This document shows, in pieces, positions 16,196 through 25,892 of a DNA stretch of 63,245 nt. The notes under the pieces are model-generated. The model had not been told where the DNA came from and did not search any database. It saw only the letters and a program-made list of their open reading frames with translations. Positions within the stretch are counted from its first letter, which is position 1. Each line of letters begins with the position of its first letter. A program made the translations under genes and the position numbers. Source of the stretch: Allobosea robiniae (GTDB lineage Bacteria; Pseudomonadota; Alphaproteobacteria; Rhizobiales; Beijerinckiaceae); assembly GCF_900102525.1 (NCBI RefSeq), contig NZ_FNBZ01000011.1:1-63245 (forward strand), read 5' to 3'.

Positions 16196-19100
16196 TCAGA
16201 CGATGAAGCTGTTGGCCGTCAGGTTGTGACTGCCCTTCAGGTTGATTTGGAACTCGGCATCCGTCGCCGCATCGACGTTGCCCTTGACGATGGTGTACTC
16301 GCCATCTGCGCGGGTCTCGTAGGTGACCGTGAGCTGGGCCGCGGCGGTGAAGCCTCCGCCATTGGCCAGAGTGAAGCTCTGGTTGCCGGCCTGGCTGGCA
16401 TCCGCGTCGATGGCACTGAGGTCGAGGCGATCGCCCGGCTGGAAGTCGAGGATCGTGTCGCCATCCGCACCGACGGTGCTCAGGAAGCGGAAGGTATCGT
16501 TGCCATTACCGCCTTCCATCACGTTCACCGCGTCGCTCGCCGTGATCACATCGTTGCCCGAGCCGGTGGCGACATTCTCGATATTCCACAGCGTGTCGGT
16601 GCCGCTCTGGCTGCTTACCGCGCTGCCGCGTCCGCCAAGGCCGTTGCCGAGATCGACGGTAAGGTTCGCCGTGATCGCCGAGAAATCGAGCGTGTCGATG
16701 CCGCTGCCGCCGTCGATCTCGTCGCCGAAATAGGTGTCGTCACCGTCGCCGACCGCCGCGACGATGAGATCGTCGCCGCCGCCGGCAACCACCGTGTCGT
16801 GACCGGCACCGGCATCGATCAGGTCGTTGCCCGCCCCGCCGAAGATCCGGTCGTTGCCGGCCTCGCCATAGAGCATGTCGGCCCCCCCGCCGCCGAAGAC
16901 CTGATCGTCGCCCGCTCCGGCGAAGACCACGTCGCGCCCGTCACCGGCATCGACGAAGTCCGCCCCGTCGCCTGCCGAGATCGCATCGGCCCCGGCATGG
17001 CCGATCAGCGTGTCGTCGCCGGCGAGGCCGATGATGTTGTCGGCGCCCGTCGTGCCGATCAGGACGTCCGCTCCCGCCGTACCGCTGCGCAGTGTACCGC
17101 CCGTCGCCGCGTTCGGATCGGGCGCCGGCGTGCCGGGGCCGTCGTCGTCATCGTCATCGTCGCCGCAGGACGGATCGTCATCGCCCTCATGACCGGACGA
17201 CCTATCGTCGTCGTCATCATGGTCGTCGTCATCGTCCCTGACAGCGCCGGCGACACGTACATGCTGGACGCCGTCGCTGGAGAAGGTGACCGAGTGATTC
17301 GGGCCGTCCAGGGTGATGGTGCCGTCGCCGTTGTCGATGACGTCGTAATCGTCGAGGCTCGTACCGCCAGGCAGCTCGACGACGTCCTGCGGGCGCATGG
17401 TGCCGATTATGGTGTCGCGCCCGCCATTGCTGCGGAAGACGATGCGGTGGGCCGAGGCGAGGCTGGAAATGTCGACGACATCGTCGCCGGCCGAGCCCTC
17501 GATGGTGATCGTCGAGTAGTTCAGGCTCGTGCCGGTGAAGTCGCCGATCACCTGGATCGTATCGCCGCCACTGCTGCCGCCATCCGGCCCGCCATTGCCG
17601 TTGTTGGCGGTCACGTTCAGCGAGCCGACGGTGATCTCCTCGATATTGTCGAGTTCGGCCACCACGCTTTCGGTGCCGTTGCCGGTGGTGCGGGTGACGA
17701 CGATCTCCGTGGAGGCGAGGAAGGTCGTCCCCAATTGCGCGGCGAGGCCCGTGTTCTGACCGGGGGTAACGGCATAGATGCGGAAGGTTTCCGCTCCCTG
17801 CGAGCCGGAGAGCACATAGGTATCGTTGCCGGCACCGCCGTCGATGATGTCGCGGCCCTGGTTGCTGGTCTGCTGGATCGTATCGTTGCCGCCGCCGGCA
17901 AAAATGATGTCGTTGCCGGCACCGCCGTCGAAGGTCGAGCTCGCGTTGTCTCCCACAAGGATGTCGTTGCCGTTGCCGCCGGTGATGGCGCCGTTCGCAT
18001 CGCGGACGACCTCAACGGTTGCGGTATCGGTTCCGGTCCCGCGATAGGTGAAGCTGCCGCCATTGTTTCCGCCGGTGTCGGTGATCGTCACATCGTCGGC
18101 GCCGAGGGTCGCCGTCAGGCTCGACTGGCCGGTGATCGCCGAGATCGCCATCGGGCTGTCGGGATCGGTGTCGTTGACCAGCAGCGCCCAATTCGGGACG
18201 GTGAACGGGTTGCCGTTGGTCCAGTTCGTCACGATGCGGTCGTTGTTGGCGATCATCGGATCGTCCACGGCGACGATGTTGATCGTGGCAATCGCCGGCA
18301 GGCTGGTCCTGATGCCGTTGTCGACGGTCACCTCGATGGTTCGCGTCGTGCCCAGATCGTCGGAGGTGTTGGAGAAGCGGACGGCGTCCAGCGCCCGCTG
18401 ATAGTCCGCCGCGCTCGCTTGGCCGGTCAGGGTCAGGACGAGTTCGCCGGCCACAACGACCGCCTGCGCGACGGCGATCCCCGAGGGGCGGCCGTTGGCG
18501 GTGGTAGCCGTCAGCGTGTCGCCGGCCACCATGTTCTTCACGACGATGCGGGCCGAGGCGATCGTGTCGCTGCCGGTGATGCCGGAGAGGCTGGAAATGC
18601 CGACCGCGGCCTGGCCTTCCGTGAAGGTGCTGTTCCAGCCCGTTGAGCCGTCGCTGGAAGGAGTCGTGTACTGCACATTCACATTGTCGATGGTGACCGT
18701 TTCATTGTTTCCGTTCACGCCGCTGAAGACGAAGCGGATCGCCGAGCCGGCGGTGAAGGGGCCGGTCAGCGCGACGTTCGCCGTGCCCTCGCCGGAATTG
18801 CCGTCGATCGTCTGCACCGTGGCGAAGGTCGTGCCGTCGGCCGAGAACTGCACCTGGAGGGTTTCCCCGTTATCCAGGCCGGATTCGTCGTAGCTGAAGC
18901 TCAGTGTCGCAGTGCCCGTGCCGACCATCGACAGATCGACCGGCCGCGTGATCGTGGCGCCCGCCGGCGTCGAGCCGGTTCCCGTATCCCGCCGGAATTC
19001 CAGCTCGCCGCCGGTGATGCCGATCTCGCCGGTGAGCGCCGGGTTCGCCGGGCGGTCGCCGATCTCGACCCACGGGCTGGTCCACGCCGCCGTTCCGTTG

Positions 19101-22100
19101 GAATTCGCGTAGCTCTGCGAACCGAAATTGTCGCGATAATCGGCGCTGTCGTAGGCGTGCAGATCCAGGCTCGGCCCGCGCAGGTCGAGCATGCGGTCGG
19201 CGAACTGGATGCGCTCGATGTTGAACAGCCGGTCGGTGCCTTCGGCTTCGAGCGTGCGTCCGGTTTCCGGATCGACCACACCTTCGGTCGGGTCGACATG
19301 GGACACGGTCACGCTGCCGTCGGCGTGATGGGTGATCTCGTAGTTGTCGTGGTTGTCGTAATAGACGGCGGTGTCGACATCCCCGTCCTTGCCGCCGTCG
19401 AGGATTTCGCGGACGACTTGCAACTGGCTCGGCTTGATCTCGCCGGAGAACAGGCGCTCCTGGATCTCGGCGATGGAGTAGACGCTGAAGGCGTCCCAGC
19501 TCTGGCCCGCGCGGGGCGTGACCTGGATGCGGACGTTCAGCCACTTGTCGCCGTCGATGACGTCGTTGCCGCCCATGCCGCGGATCGTGTCCGAGCCGCC
19601 GCCGCCGAGGATGATGTCCGAGCCGTCGGAGGTGTCCATGACCGCAAGCTGGCTCTCGCCGGCGGGATCGATTGGATTGCCGTCCGCATCGAGATTGTGC
19701 GGGTTGTAGATATTGAAGCGCTCGAGATGGGCGACGAGTTCGCGCAGCCCCTCGATCCGGTCCAGGTTCTTTTCGAGCAGCGCGTTCGAGAAGCTCTCGA
19801 TCGGTGCGTCGGGGTCGACCTGCGCGGCGTTGCCGTTGGGGTCGTAGCCACCGATCACTACGTCGCGCCCGATGAGCGTGTCGTTGTGGTCCCAGCCCGA
19901 AAGCCCCTCGACCAGATCGTAGCGATCGCGCAGGATGTTGTTCTGCTGGTTGACGAAGATGCTGATGTTCATGTTCGCATCGGCGTCGTAATTATTGTTC
20001 TGGAACGTGGTCCAGTCGAAGCCGGCCATGCCGTTCGAGCGGTTGATGCCGATGCCCTGCACCATGATGTCGTCGCCGGATTCGGCGTCGAAATCGGTAT
20101 CGTTTTCGCCGGCGATCATCACGTCGTGGCCGATGATGCGCGAGTTGAAGAACAGCTCCGAATTGTCGCCGGTGAGCGTCGTCATGTTGCCTTGAGCTTC
20201 CATCCAGTCGTCGCCCTCGTTGCCGAGGATCGCGCCGCCGCCGCCGGTGGGCGCCCGGATGAAGTCGTTGCCCTGGCCTCCGGACAGGGTCTTCTGATCC
20301 TCGCCGCCGGTCAGGACGTCGTTGCCGTCGCCCCCGAAGATCAGGTCGAGGCCCATGCCGCCGTTGAGGACGTCGTCGCCGCCCTCGCCCTTGAGCACGT
20401 CGCTGGCGCCGATATCGGTGCCGCTGTCGGTGATGATGTCGTCGCCGTCGCCGCCATGGAGATGATCGACGCCGAAGCCACCCTCGATGCGGTCGTCGCC
20501 GCCTTCGCCCCAGATCGTGTCGTCGCCCGACCCGCCGATCAGGGTTTCGCCGTTGTTCGTGCCGCCGAGCACGACATGCTGTTCGCCGGCGAAGCGCAGG
20601 TAGTTCTCGCCACGGACGACCAGTGAATTCGTGCCGGTGATGGCGGAGATAACGTCAGCCTCGCGCGTCGGGTCGTCATGGCCGATGCCGCGGTTCCACT
20701 GCTTGGACTGGTCCATCGTAATGATGTAGTCGGCCGTCTGGAACGCCGCGCCGTTGATGTGCAGGCCGTTGTCTCCGGTATCGGTGTTGCGGCGGATGAG
20801 TTCGGCGAAGCTGTCGGCCTCCAGTTCGTTGAGCAGGTTCTGCCCCTGCGTGCGGCTAATGTAGTAGAAGCGGTCGCTGTTCTGGAGATTCTGGATCTGG
20901 AGCTCGAAGACGTAGGTGAAGGTCGAACCGAGCATGCCGCCGAAAGGCATGAGCTGCTCGGCGAGGCCGCCGATCCAGAAATCGACCTTGTCGAGGCCGG
21001 TTTCCTGCGCGGCCCATGTGCCAGTCGAATTCAGGTAGTCGAGGCGCGCCTGGTGCTCCAGCGCCGTCTCGCCCTCCGTACCGAAGACGAGGTTCCAGGC
21101 GGCGTCGCGCTTGGCCTCGACCGTCGTGGCGGCGGTGATCGTCTGATGCGTACCGTAGGCAGCGATGAAATTGACGACCGAAAGCGGATTCTTGATGTGC
21201 TGGGCGAAGTCGGCCCAGCTTTCGTAGGGCTTGAGATAGCTGTCGTTGGTCTGCTCGTAGAGCTGCCGCCGCGCCTCGTTGAGCGAGGGAATGCCGGTTT
21301 CGCGGGCGCGGGTCATGTTGATAGTGGCGAGGTCCAGCGGCAGGCCGACAAGGTTGTTGCGCAGCGCGCTGGTGACGAATTCGTCGATCTCGTTGCCGGC
21401 CTGCTGGGTCATACCGCGGATGATGGCGCCGGCGGCGCTGTGGGCATCGACGCCCTGCTCGCCGAACACCACCGGATTGAGGAAGGCGTCGATCAGGCCG
21501 ACCTCGTCGGGGCTCGCCGCGCCCGCATCGAGCTTCAGCATCGCCACGTTCTCGTTGAGCATCGAATGCCCGAAGCGATAGACGACCTGGGCGAATTCCT
21601 CGAATATCCGGCCATCGATCTCGACCGAGTTTGAGAAGACGAAGGGGTCGATCTGCGGCGCGACTGCGCGCACGAACTCCTCGAAGACGAGGTGCTGGTA
21701 GACCATTTCCGTGGAGAAGCGCGCCGCCTGGAACAGACGCTCGCCGTCCCAGACCAACCCTGTGGTGCTGGCGGGGAAGCTCGCGACATCGATTGCGAGC
21801 CATTCGTTGAGCAGCGCGAGATCGCCCTCGGCCAGCAGCGTTTCCTTGATCGCGGCGACCTGACGGTTGTGCTCGCTGTGGAAGATCGTGTGCGTCGCCG
21901 TCAGGGCGATGTTCTCATTGCCGCGACCGTCGCCGACGATGAAATGCGCGTCCAGCAATTCGTCGTCGTAGGTGGCAACGCCGCCGAACATATTGGCTGG
22001 CGCCTGGGGATTGCCCGTCAAGTCGTCGCTATCGGCGGTTTGCGTGCCATAGATGGCAGCGCCGGTCTGCATATCGCGGCTGACGACATATTGCCCCGGA

Positions 22101-24025
22101 ACAGCAGTGTGCGCGATGTCGTTGAGAAAGGCCCGGCCGGCGCCGAGGCTGGTGAGGGCGTCGATCGGGGTCGCGAGGTTGCCCTCGACAGGGCCGCCGG
22201 CCGTCACCATCTGCGGCAGGCCATTGGCGCCACGGATGAACTCGCCGTAGAGGTCCGTCATGATCGCCGGCACGCTATGGACATTGAGATCGTCCAGCTC
22301 GATGCCGAGCATGGTCCTTGCCTGGGCCTTGATGTCGGCCCAGGTCGGCGGGCCGCCGGTCGCGCTCGCCAGCATTTCGCCGGTCGCCATCGGCTTGCCG
22401 TCGATCAGGACATATTCGCGCAGGAACACCTGATGCGACGGATTGGAGGTGTAGACCTGATTGAGGTCGATCCAGGGCGTGGTTTCGTTGGTGTGGTCGC
22501 GGACGTCGTCGGCCGTGCCGATCAGACCGTCGGCACCGGGAGCGTTGGTCGCGCGGGTCAGAACCATGAAGTTGGTCGGGCTTCCCGGCACATAGAGCGG
22601 ATCGTCCGGCTGGAGCGGAATGTAGACGGTACCGCTGCTGCCCTTCGTGGTCAGATCGAGACCGTGATCGAAGAACTGGCCGAAGATCGTCATGAAGCCG
22701 TTGAACGAGGCTGTGTCGCCGAGATCGGCCGCAATATTCTTGATGAAGACGTTGCCGCCGTCCATCGTCACGCCGTGCGAAGCGAGTTCCGCAACGACTG
22801 CCGCGTCGGCGGCTGCCGCCGCAGCCTGGGCGGCCGCCGTGGCGGCGGAGCCAGTCGGGATCGTGTCGAGAGCCGCCTCGGCATCCGCCAGAGCCCCGGC
22901 CGCCTGGGTAAGGTCCTCGTTCGCGGTGGCCAGGGCCGCATCGGTGGCGGTGAGAACTCCGCCCGCCTCGGCAACCGCTGCTTCGGCATCGTCAACGGCC
23001 GTGGCCAGAGCCGCGTTTTGCTCCAGCGCATTTTGCAGTGCCGTGACGGCCTGCGTGTGAAGACCCTGGGCCACGGTCAAAGCGGCATCGGCGTCTTGAT
23101 CGGCCAGGTCGGCCAGACCATATGCAGCCTGCTTTGCCTGAAGCGTATTGTAAGCTAAGGCATATGCAGCGGAATTGTCCGGGGTGGGAGCGCTCTGGAA
23201 CGCCGCAAGCGCCGCATCCGCCGCTTGCTGGGCCAATGCACGCTCCGCGAACGCGCTGTTCTTGGCGATCTCGGCAGCCGCCGCCGCGCTTGTGGCGTTC
23301 CCGACCGCCGTCAGGGCGTCCGTGACATCGCCCTGAGCGCCCGCGAGCACCGGTGCGTGCGCATTTTGCGCCGTAATCGCAGAGGCCAGCGTCGCAGCAG
23401 CGGTGCCGGCGGCGGTCGACGCGGCTGCCTGCTGCTGCGTGGCGACCGCGACCGCCGCCTGCGCCGCATCCCGTAAGACCTGTGCATTCGCGACTACATC
23501 CTCGGCTGCGTCGACTGCGGCATCGGCAACCGCAGCGGCGTCGGCGACCGCGTTATGCGCCGCGCGCGCCGCGGCCTGCAACGCCATCACATCGCCGACG
23601 ATCGCAAGTGCCTCGGCTCCCTTGATGTCGACCGATGCCAGGGCCGCTGCAATAGCCGCCGGATTGTTCAGCGACTGGTCGGCAACTAGGTTCGAGATGG
23701 TGCGGGGCTGGCTATCGTAGACCGAGCCAGTCGCGTCCGCATAGCTGGTCGGACCTCCGGTGCGCGGGTTAGCTTCCGCTGGGGCATAATTCGGCGTCAG
23801 CAGCCGGAGCATCACCTGATCCGCCGAGCCGAAATGGACCATGTTCGGCTGAAAGTTATTGTAGGAGCCATCGACCGTACGCAGGCCATAAGGCAGCAGC
23901 GGGCTCGAGACGAGCTGCTCCAGAGCGACGCGCGGATCGGTACCAGCATTAATCGCCGTGGTATGCGCCTCGGCGATCTTGATCTGCCTCAGGATGTAAT
24001 CGAGGTCCTGCGTATTGAGTTTCAT
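16196..24025 (-). CDS. Giant RTX haem peroxidase (type I secretion cargo)
   Basis: A 2,609-residue protein. In order: a short N-domain; an Ala-rich, heptad-like helical segment (about 130-415); an animal-type haem peroxidase domain (about 430-1050) with FGQFFDHG (distal His, about 450) and FGHSMLNENV (proximal His, about 818); RTX repeats (about 1150-1260); strand-rich and cadherin-like domains; an Asp-rich linker (about 2265-2305); more RTX repeats (about 2310-2460); and a C-terminal export signal region. It probably oxidises halides or aromatic compounds outside the cell. The ATG at 24025 has GAGGAC upstream; a longer frame to 24142 would cross a palindrome and is rejected. Confidence 0.85.
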   Translation of the reverse strand: MKLNTQDLDYILRQIKIAEAHTTAINAGTDPRVALEQLVSSPLLPYGLRTVDGSYNNFQPNMVHFGSADQVMLRLLTPNYAPAEANPRTGGPTSYADATGSVYDSQPRTISNLVADQSLNNPAAIAAALASVDIKGAEALAIVGDVMALQAAARAAHNAVADAAAVADAAVDAAEDVVANAQVLRDAAQAAVAVATQQQAAASTAAGTAAATLASAITAQNAHAPVLAGAQGDVTDALTAVGNATSAAAAAEIAKNSAFAERALAQQAADAALAAFQSAPTPDNSAAYALAYNTLQAKQAAYGLADLADQDADAALTVAQGLHTQAVTALQNALEQNAALATAVDDAEAAVAEAGGVLTATDAALATANEDLTQAAGALADAEAALDTIPTGSAATAAAQAAAAAADAAVVAELASHGVTMDGGNVFIKNIAADLGDTASFNGFMTIFGQFFDHGLDLTTKGSSGTVYIPLQPDDPLYVPGSPTNFMVLTRATNAPGADGLIGTADDVRDHTNETTPWIDLNQVYTSNPSHQVFLREYVLIDGKPMATGEMLASATGGPPTWADIKAQARTMLGIELDDLNVHSVPAIMTDLYGEFIRGANGLPQMVTAGGPVEGNLATPIDALTSLGAGRAFLNDIAHTAVPGQYVVSRDMQTGAAIYGTQTADSDDLTGNPQAPANMFGGVATYDDELLDAHFIVGDGRGNENIALTATHTIFHSEHNRQVAAIKETLLAEGDLALLNEWLAIDVASFPASTTGLVWDGERLFQAARFSTEMVYQHLVFEEFVRAVAPQIDPFVFSNSVEIDGRIFEEFAQVVYRFGHSMLNENVAMLKLDAGAASPDEVGLIDAFLNPVVFGEQGVDAHSAAGAIIRGMTQQAGNEIDEFVTSALRNNLVGLPLDLATINMTRARETGIPSLNEARRQLYEQTNDSYLKPYESWADFAQHIKNPLSVVNFIAAYGTHQTITAATTVEAKRDAAWNLVFGTEGETALEHQARLDYLNSTGTWAAQETGLDKVDFWIGGLAEQLMPFGGMLGSTFTYVFELQIQNLQNSDRFYYISRTQGQNLLNELEADSFAELIRRNTDTGDNGLHINGAAFQTADYIITMDQSKQWNRGIGHDDPTREADVISAITGTNSLVVRGENYLRFAGEQHVVLGGTNNGETLIGGSGDDTIWGEGGDDRIEGGFGVDHLHGGDGDDIITDSGTDIGASDVLKGEGGDDVLNGGMGLDLIFGGDGNDVLTGGEDQKTLSGGQGNDFIRAPTGGGGAILGNEGDDWMEAQGNMTTLTGDNSELFFNSRIIGHDVMIAGENDTDFDAESGDDIMVQGIGINRSNGMAGFDWTTFQNNNYDADANMNISIFVNQQNNILRDRYDLVEGLSGWDHNDTLIGRDVVIGGYDPNGNAAQVDPDAPIESFSNALLEKNLDRIEGLRELVAHLERFNIYNPHNLDADGNPIDPAGESQLAVMDTSDGSDIILGGGGSDTIRGMGGNDVIDGDKWLNVRIQVTPRAGQSWDAFSVYSIAEIQERLFSGEIKPSQLQVVREILDGGKDGDVDTAVYYDNHDNYEITHHADGSVTVSHVDPTEGVVDPETGRTLEAEGTDRLFNIERIQFADRMLDLRGPSLDLHAYDSADYRDNFGSQSYANSNGTAAWTSPWVEIGDRPANPALTGEIGITGGELEFRRDTGTGSTPAGATITRPVDLSMVGTGTATLSFSYDESGLDNGETLQVQFSADGTTFATVQTIDGNSGEGTANVALTGPFTAGSAIRFVFSGVNGNNETVTIDNVNVQYTTPSSDGSTGWNSTFTEGQAAVGISSLSGITGSDTIASARIVVKNMVAGDTLTATTANGRPSGIAVAQAVVVAGELVLTLTGQASAADYQRALDAVRFSNTSDDLGTTRTIEVTVDNGIRTSLPAIATINIVAVDDPMIANNDRIVTNWTNGNPFTVPNWALLVNDTDPDSPMAISAITGQSSLTATLGADDVTITDTGGNNGGSFTYRGTGTDTATVEVVRDANGAITGGNGNDILVGDNASSTFDGGAGNDIIFAGGGNDTIQQTSNQGRDIIDGGAGNDTYVLSGSQGAETFRIYAVTPGQNTGLAAQLGTTFLASTEIVVTRTTGNGTESVVAELDNIEEITVGSLNVTANNGNGGPDGGSSGGDTIQVIGDFTGTSLNYSTITIEGSAGDDVVDISSLASAHRIVFRSNGGRDTIIGTMRPQDVVELPGGTSLDDYDVIDNGDGTITLDGPNHSVTFSSDGVQHVRVAGAVRDDDDDHDDDDDRSSGHEGDDDPSCGDDDDDDDGPGTPAPDPNAATGGTLRSGTAGADVLIGTTGADNIIGLAGDDTLIGHAGADAISAGDGADFVDAGDGRDVVFAGAGDDQVFGGGGADMLYGEAGNDRIFGGAGNDLIDAGAGHDTVVAGGGDDLIVAAVGDGDDTYFGDEIDGGSGIDTLDFSAITANLTVDLGNGLGGRGSAVSSQSGTDTLWNIENVATGSGNDVITASDAVNVMEGGNGNDTFRFLSTVGADGDTILDFQPGDRLDLSAIDADASQAGNQSFTLANGGGFTAAAQLTVTYETRADGEYTIVKGNVDAATDAEFQINLKGSHNLTANSFIV

Positions 24026-24113
24026 GGCGTCCTCGCTCAGCGCGTCGGCGCTGCCTGGTTGCGTGCCCCACGGCTTGCCGGACCGACCGGGAGGCCGGCT
24101 CGACGAAACGCAC

Positions 24114-24130
24114 ATTAACGTTTCGTTAAT
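24114..24130. promoter_or_regulatory. Perfect palindrome upstream of peroxidase (operator candidate)
   Basis: ATTAACG-TTT-CGTTAAT, a 7-bp perfect inverted repeat with a 3-base spacer, about 90 bases upstream of the peroxidase start. Related TTAAC arms lie before the kinase and before the response regulator, so I propose it as the binding site of that regulator. Confidence 0.5.
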
Positions 24131-24252
24131 CTGCATGATCAAGGCGTCCCACCTGACGCGAAAGAGCAGAAGGTCGCGCGTTTTTCGAAGACTTTGGCAG
24201 GTGGCTAGAATCGACTTTTGGACCTGCCGTTACGGACTTTAGGCCGGGTCGG

Positions 24253-24370
24253 GGACCAGACTTAGGTCCAGTCTTCAGCACAGGCGGCAGTTTGGATCAC
24301 GGACAAGAATTGTCGAACGATGATGCAACGGCTTAACCTTCAGCCATCACCGATAGTTTCATCGATTAAC
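24253..24370. promoter_or_regulatory. Kinase promoter region with inverted and TTAAC repeats
   Basis: AGACT-N7-AGTCT (24258-24274) overlaps GGACC-N7-GGTCC (24253-24269), forming two nested inverted repeats. TTAAC occurs at 24333-24337 and again at 24366-24370, 33 bases apart (about three helical turns) just before the kinase start. No gene lies between 24026 and 24384. Confidence 0.35.
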
Positions 24371-24384
24371 AGGGCGTCTTGCGG

Positions 24385-25866
24385 ATGCTGAACCTCGAAG
24401 CTGGAAAGCCCGCGCAGGTTTCGGAAACCGAAAGCCCGGCGGCGGAAGCGGCTCCCGGCCGGTCCGGATACCGGGAAAGCTTTCTGCGCCGCATCGAGGC
24501 TCTGCAACAACGCTGGGCCGGTCAGAGCCTGGAGCGGCGTTTCACCATCGCCGCTTCGCTCGTCGTCGGCCTGTCGATGGCAACGCTGGGATACTGGGTC
24601 GAGCGGCGCATCCGCAGCGGCTGGGAGAAGGGCATGGCCGAGATCGGCGCCCATTACCTCGAATCCTTCCTCGCCCCGCATGTGCTCGACCTCGAGCATA
24701 CCGACACGTTATCGGAGGACAGCAAGCGGCAGATCAAGGCGCTGCTCACAGGCACCCGCCTCGGCCGGCGCGTCACGATGATCAAGATCTGGGACCGGAA
24801 CGGCAAGCTGGTCTACAGCACCGGAGAAGCCCAGAAGGGCGCGCAGATTCAGCCCGCTCGCCTCTCCCGACTCGTCAGGGGCCATGTCGTCGTCCTATCT
24901 CAGAACGATAGTCATGGCGACGGGCCGCCTAGTCAGCACTTATTGGAAACCTATGCGCCCATCTACAAGCCGGGCACCGACACTGTCCTCGCCATCGGTG
25001 AATTCTACGAGGTCAGCCAATCGCTTGACCGGGAGATCCAGCAGTTGCGCTACGCGACCTGGTTCCTCATCGTCAACGTGGCGATCATCATCGGCTTCCT
25101 GCTCTACCTGACGATCCGCCGCGCCAGCCGCATCATCAGCTCCCAGCAATCGCAGCTCGAGGTCAATCTCACGCGCGCATCGGCGCTGGCCAAGCACAAC
25201 AATATGCTGCGCCGCGCCGCGGATCGCTCCCGGCTCGACGCTGCCGCCTCCAACGAGGTGTATCTCGCCCGTATCGGTGCCGATCTGCATGACGGCCCGA
25301 TCCAGATGCTGAGTCTGTTGATGCTACGGCTCCCTGACGAGCCACCGGAGCTGCGCACGCAACTCGAACGGCTAATCCAGCAGACGCTGGCTGAACTGCG
25401 CAACCTCTCGGCCGGCTTGGTGCTGCCCGAGATCCGGGACTTCTCGCCCGCCGACACGATCGAGGCCGCGATCAAGCGGCATGAACAACAGACCGGCACG
25501 AATGTCGCGCGCGACCTCGCCGACCTGCCGGAACAGATGCCCGAGGCGATCCGCTTCTGCGCCTTCCGCATCGTGCAGGAGGCGCTGATGAACGCCTACA
25601 AACACGCTCAGGGGCGAGGCCAGCACGTCGCGACACAGTTCAATGCGGAAACGCTGGAGATCAACGTGGCCGATGACGGACCGAGCGACGAAGTCGCACC
25701 GGCAGACCAGTCACAGCAACGGCCTCCGCTCGGTCTCCGCGGGCTGGAGACCCGGGTGAAGGCCCTGCGCGGCAGCCTCAACGTCACTCCCCGGCCGCAG
25801 GGCGGGCTGCTGCTCAGGGCACTCCTGCCCGTCCGCCAGCGTTCCCTGACGACAAAGGTGGAATGA
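24385..25866 (+). CDS. Sensor histidine kinase (NarL-type)
   Basis: A 493-residue membrane kinase. It has membrane segments at about 53-72 and 225-244 enclosing a roughly 150-residue periplasmic domain, then a coiled coil, the HisKA_3 box ADLHDGPIQ (His302), the ATPase N-box QEALMNAYKHA (about 399-409) and the G-box LGLRGLETRV. It would phosphorylate the LuxR-type regulator encoded convergently at 25893-26570. It is divergent from the peroxidase gene and so probably controls that locus. The ATG at 24385 is used; a TTG two codons earlier is possible. Confidence 0.9.
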   Translation: MLNLEAGKPAQVSETESPAAEAAPGRSGYRESFLRRIEALQQRWAGQSLERRFTIAASLVVGLSMATLGYWVERRIRSGWEKGMAEIGAHYLESFLAPHVLDLEHTDTLSEDSKRQIKALLTGTRLGRRVTMIKIWDRNGKLVYSTGEAQKGAQIQPARLSRLVRGHVVVLSQNDSHGDGPPSQHLLETYAPIYKPGTDTVLAIGEFYEVSQSLDREIQQLRYATWFLIVNVAIIIGFLLYLTIRRASRIISSQQSQLEVNLTRASALAKHNNMLRRAADRSRLDAAASNEVYLARIGADLHDGPIQMLSLLMLRLPDEPPELRTQLERLIQQTLAELRNLSAGLVLPEIRDFSPADTIEAAIKRHEQQTGTNVARDLADLPEQMPEAIRFCAFRIVQEALMNAYKHAQGRGQHVATQFNAETLEINVADDGPSDEVAPADQSQQRPPLGLRGLETRVKALRGSLNVTPRPQGGLLLRALLPVRQRSLTTKVE

Positions 25867-25892
25867 CCAATGACGGCGTGGCCGCTTCGGCC

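Noticed and set aside
16226..23158. Several long plus-strand frames opposite the giant peroxidase
   Set aside because: They shadow the RTX and Ala-rich coding sequence and show repeats that mirror it. There is no independent evidence.
24026..24142. Longer N-terminus of the giant peroxidase
   Set aside because: The extension crosses the ATTAACG palindrome and has no conserved sequence; the ATG at 24025 has a ribosome site and opens the conserved part.
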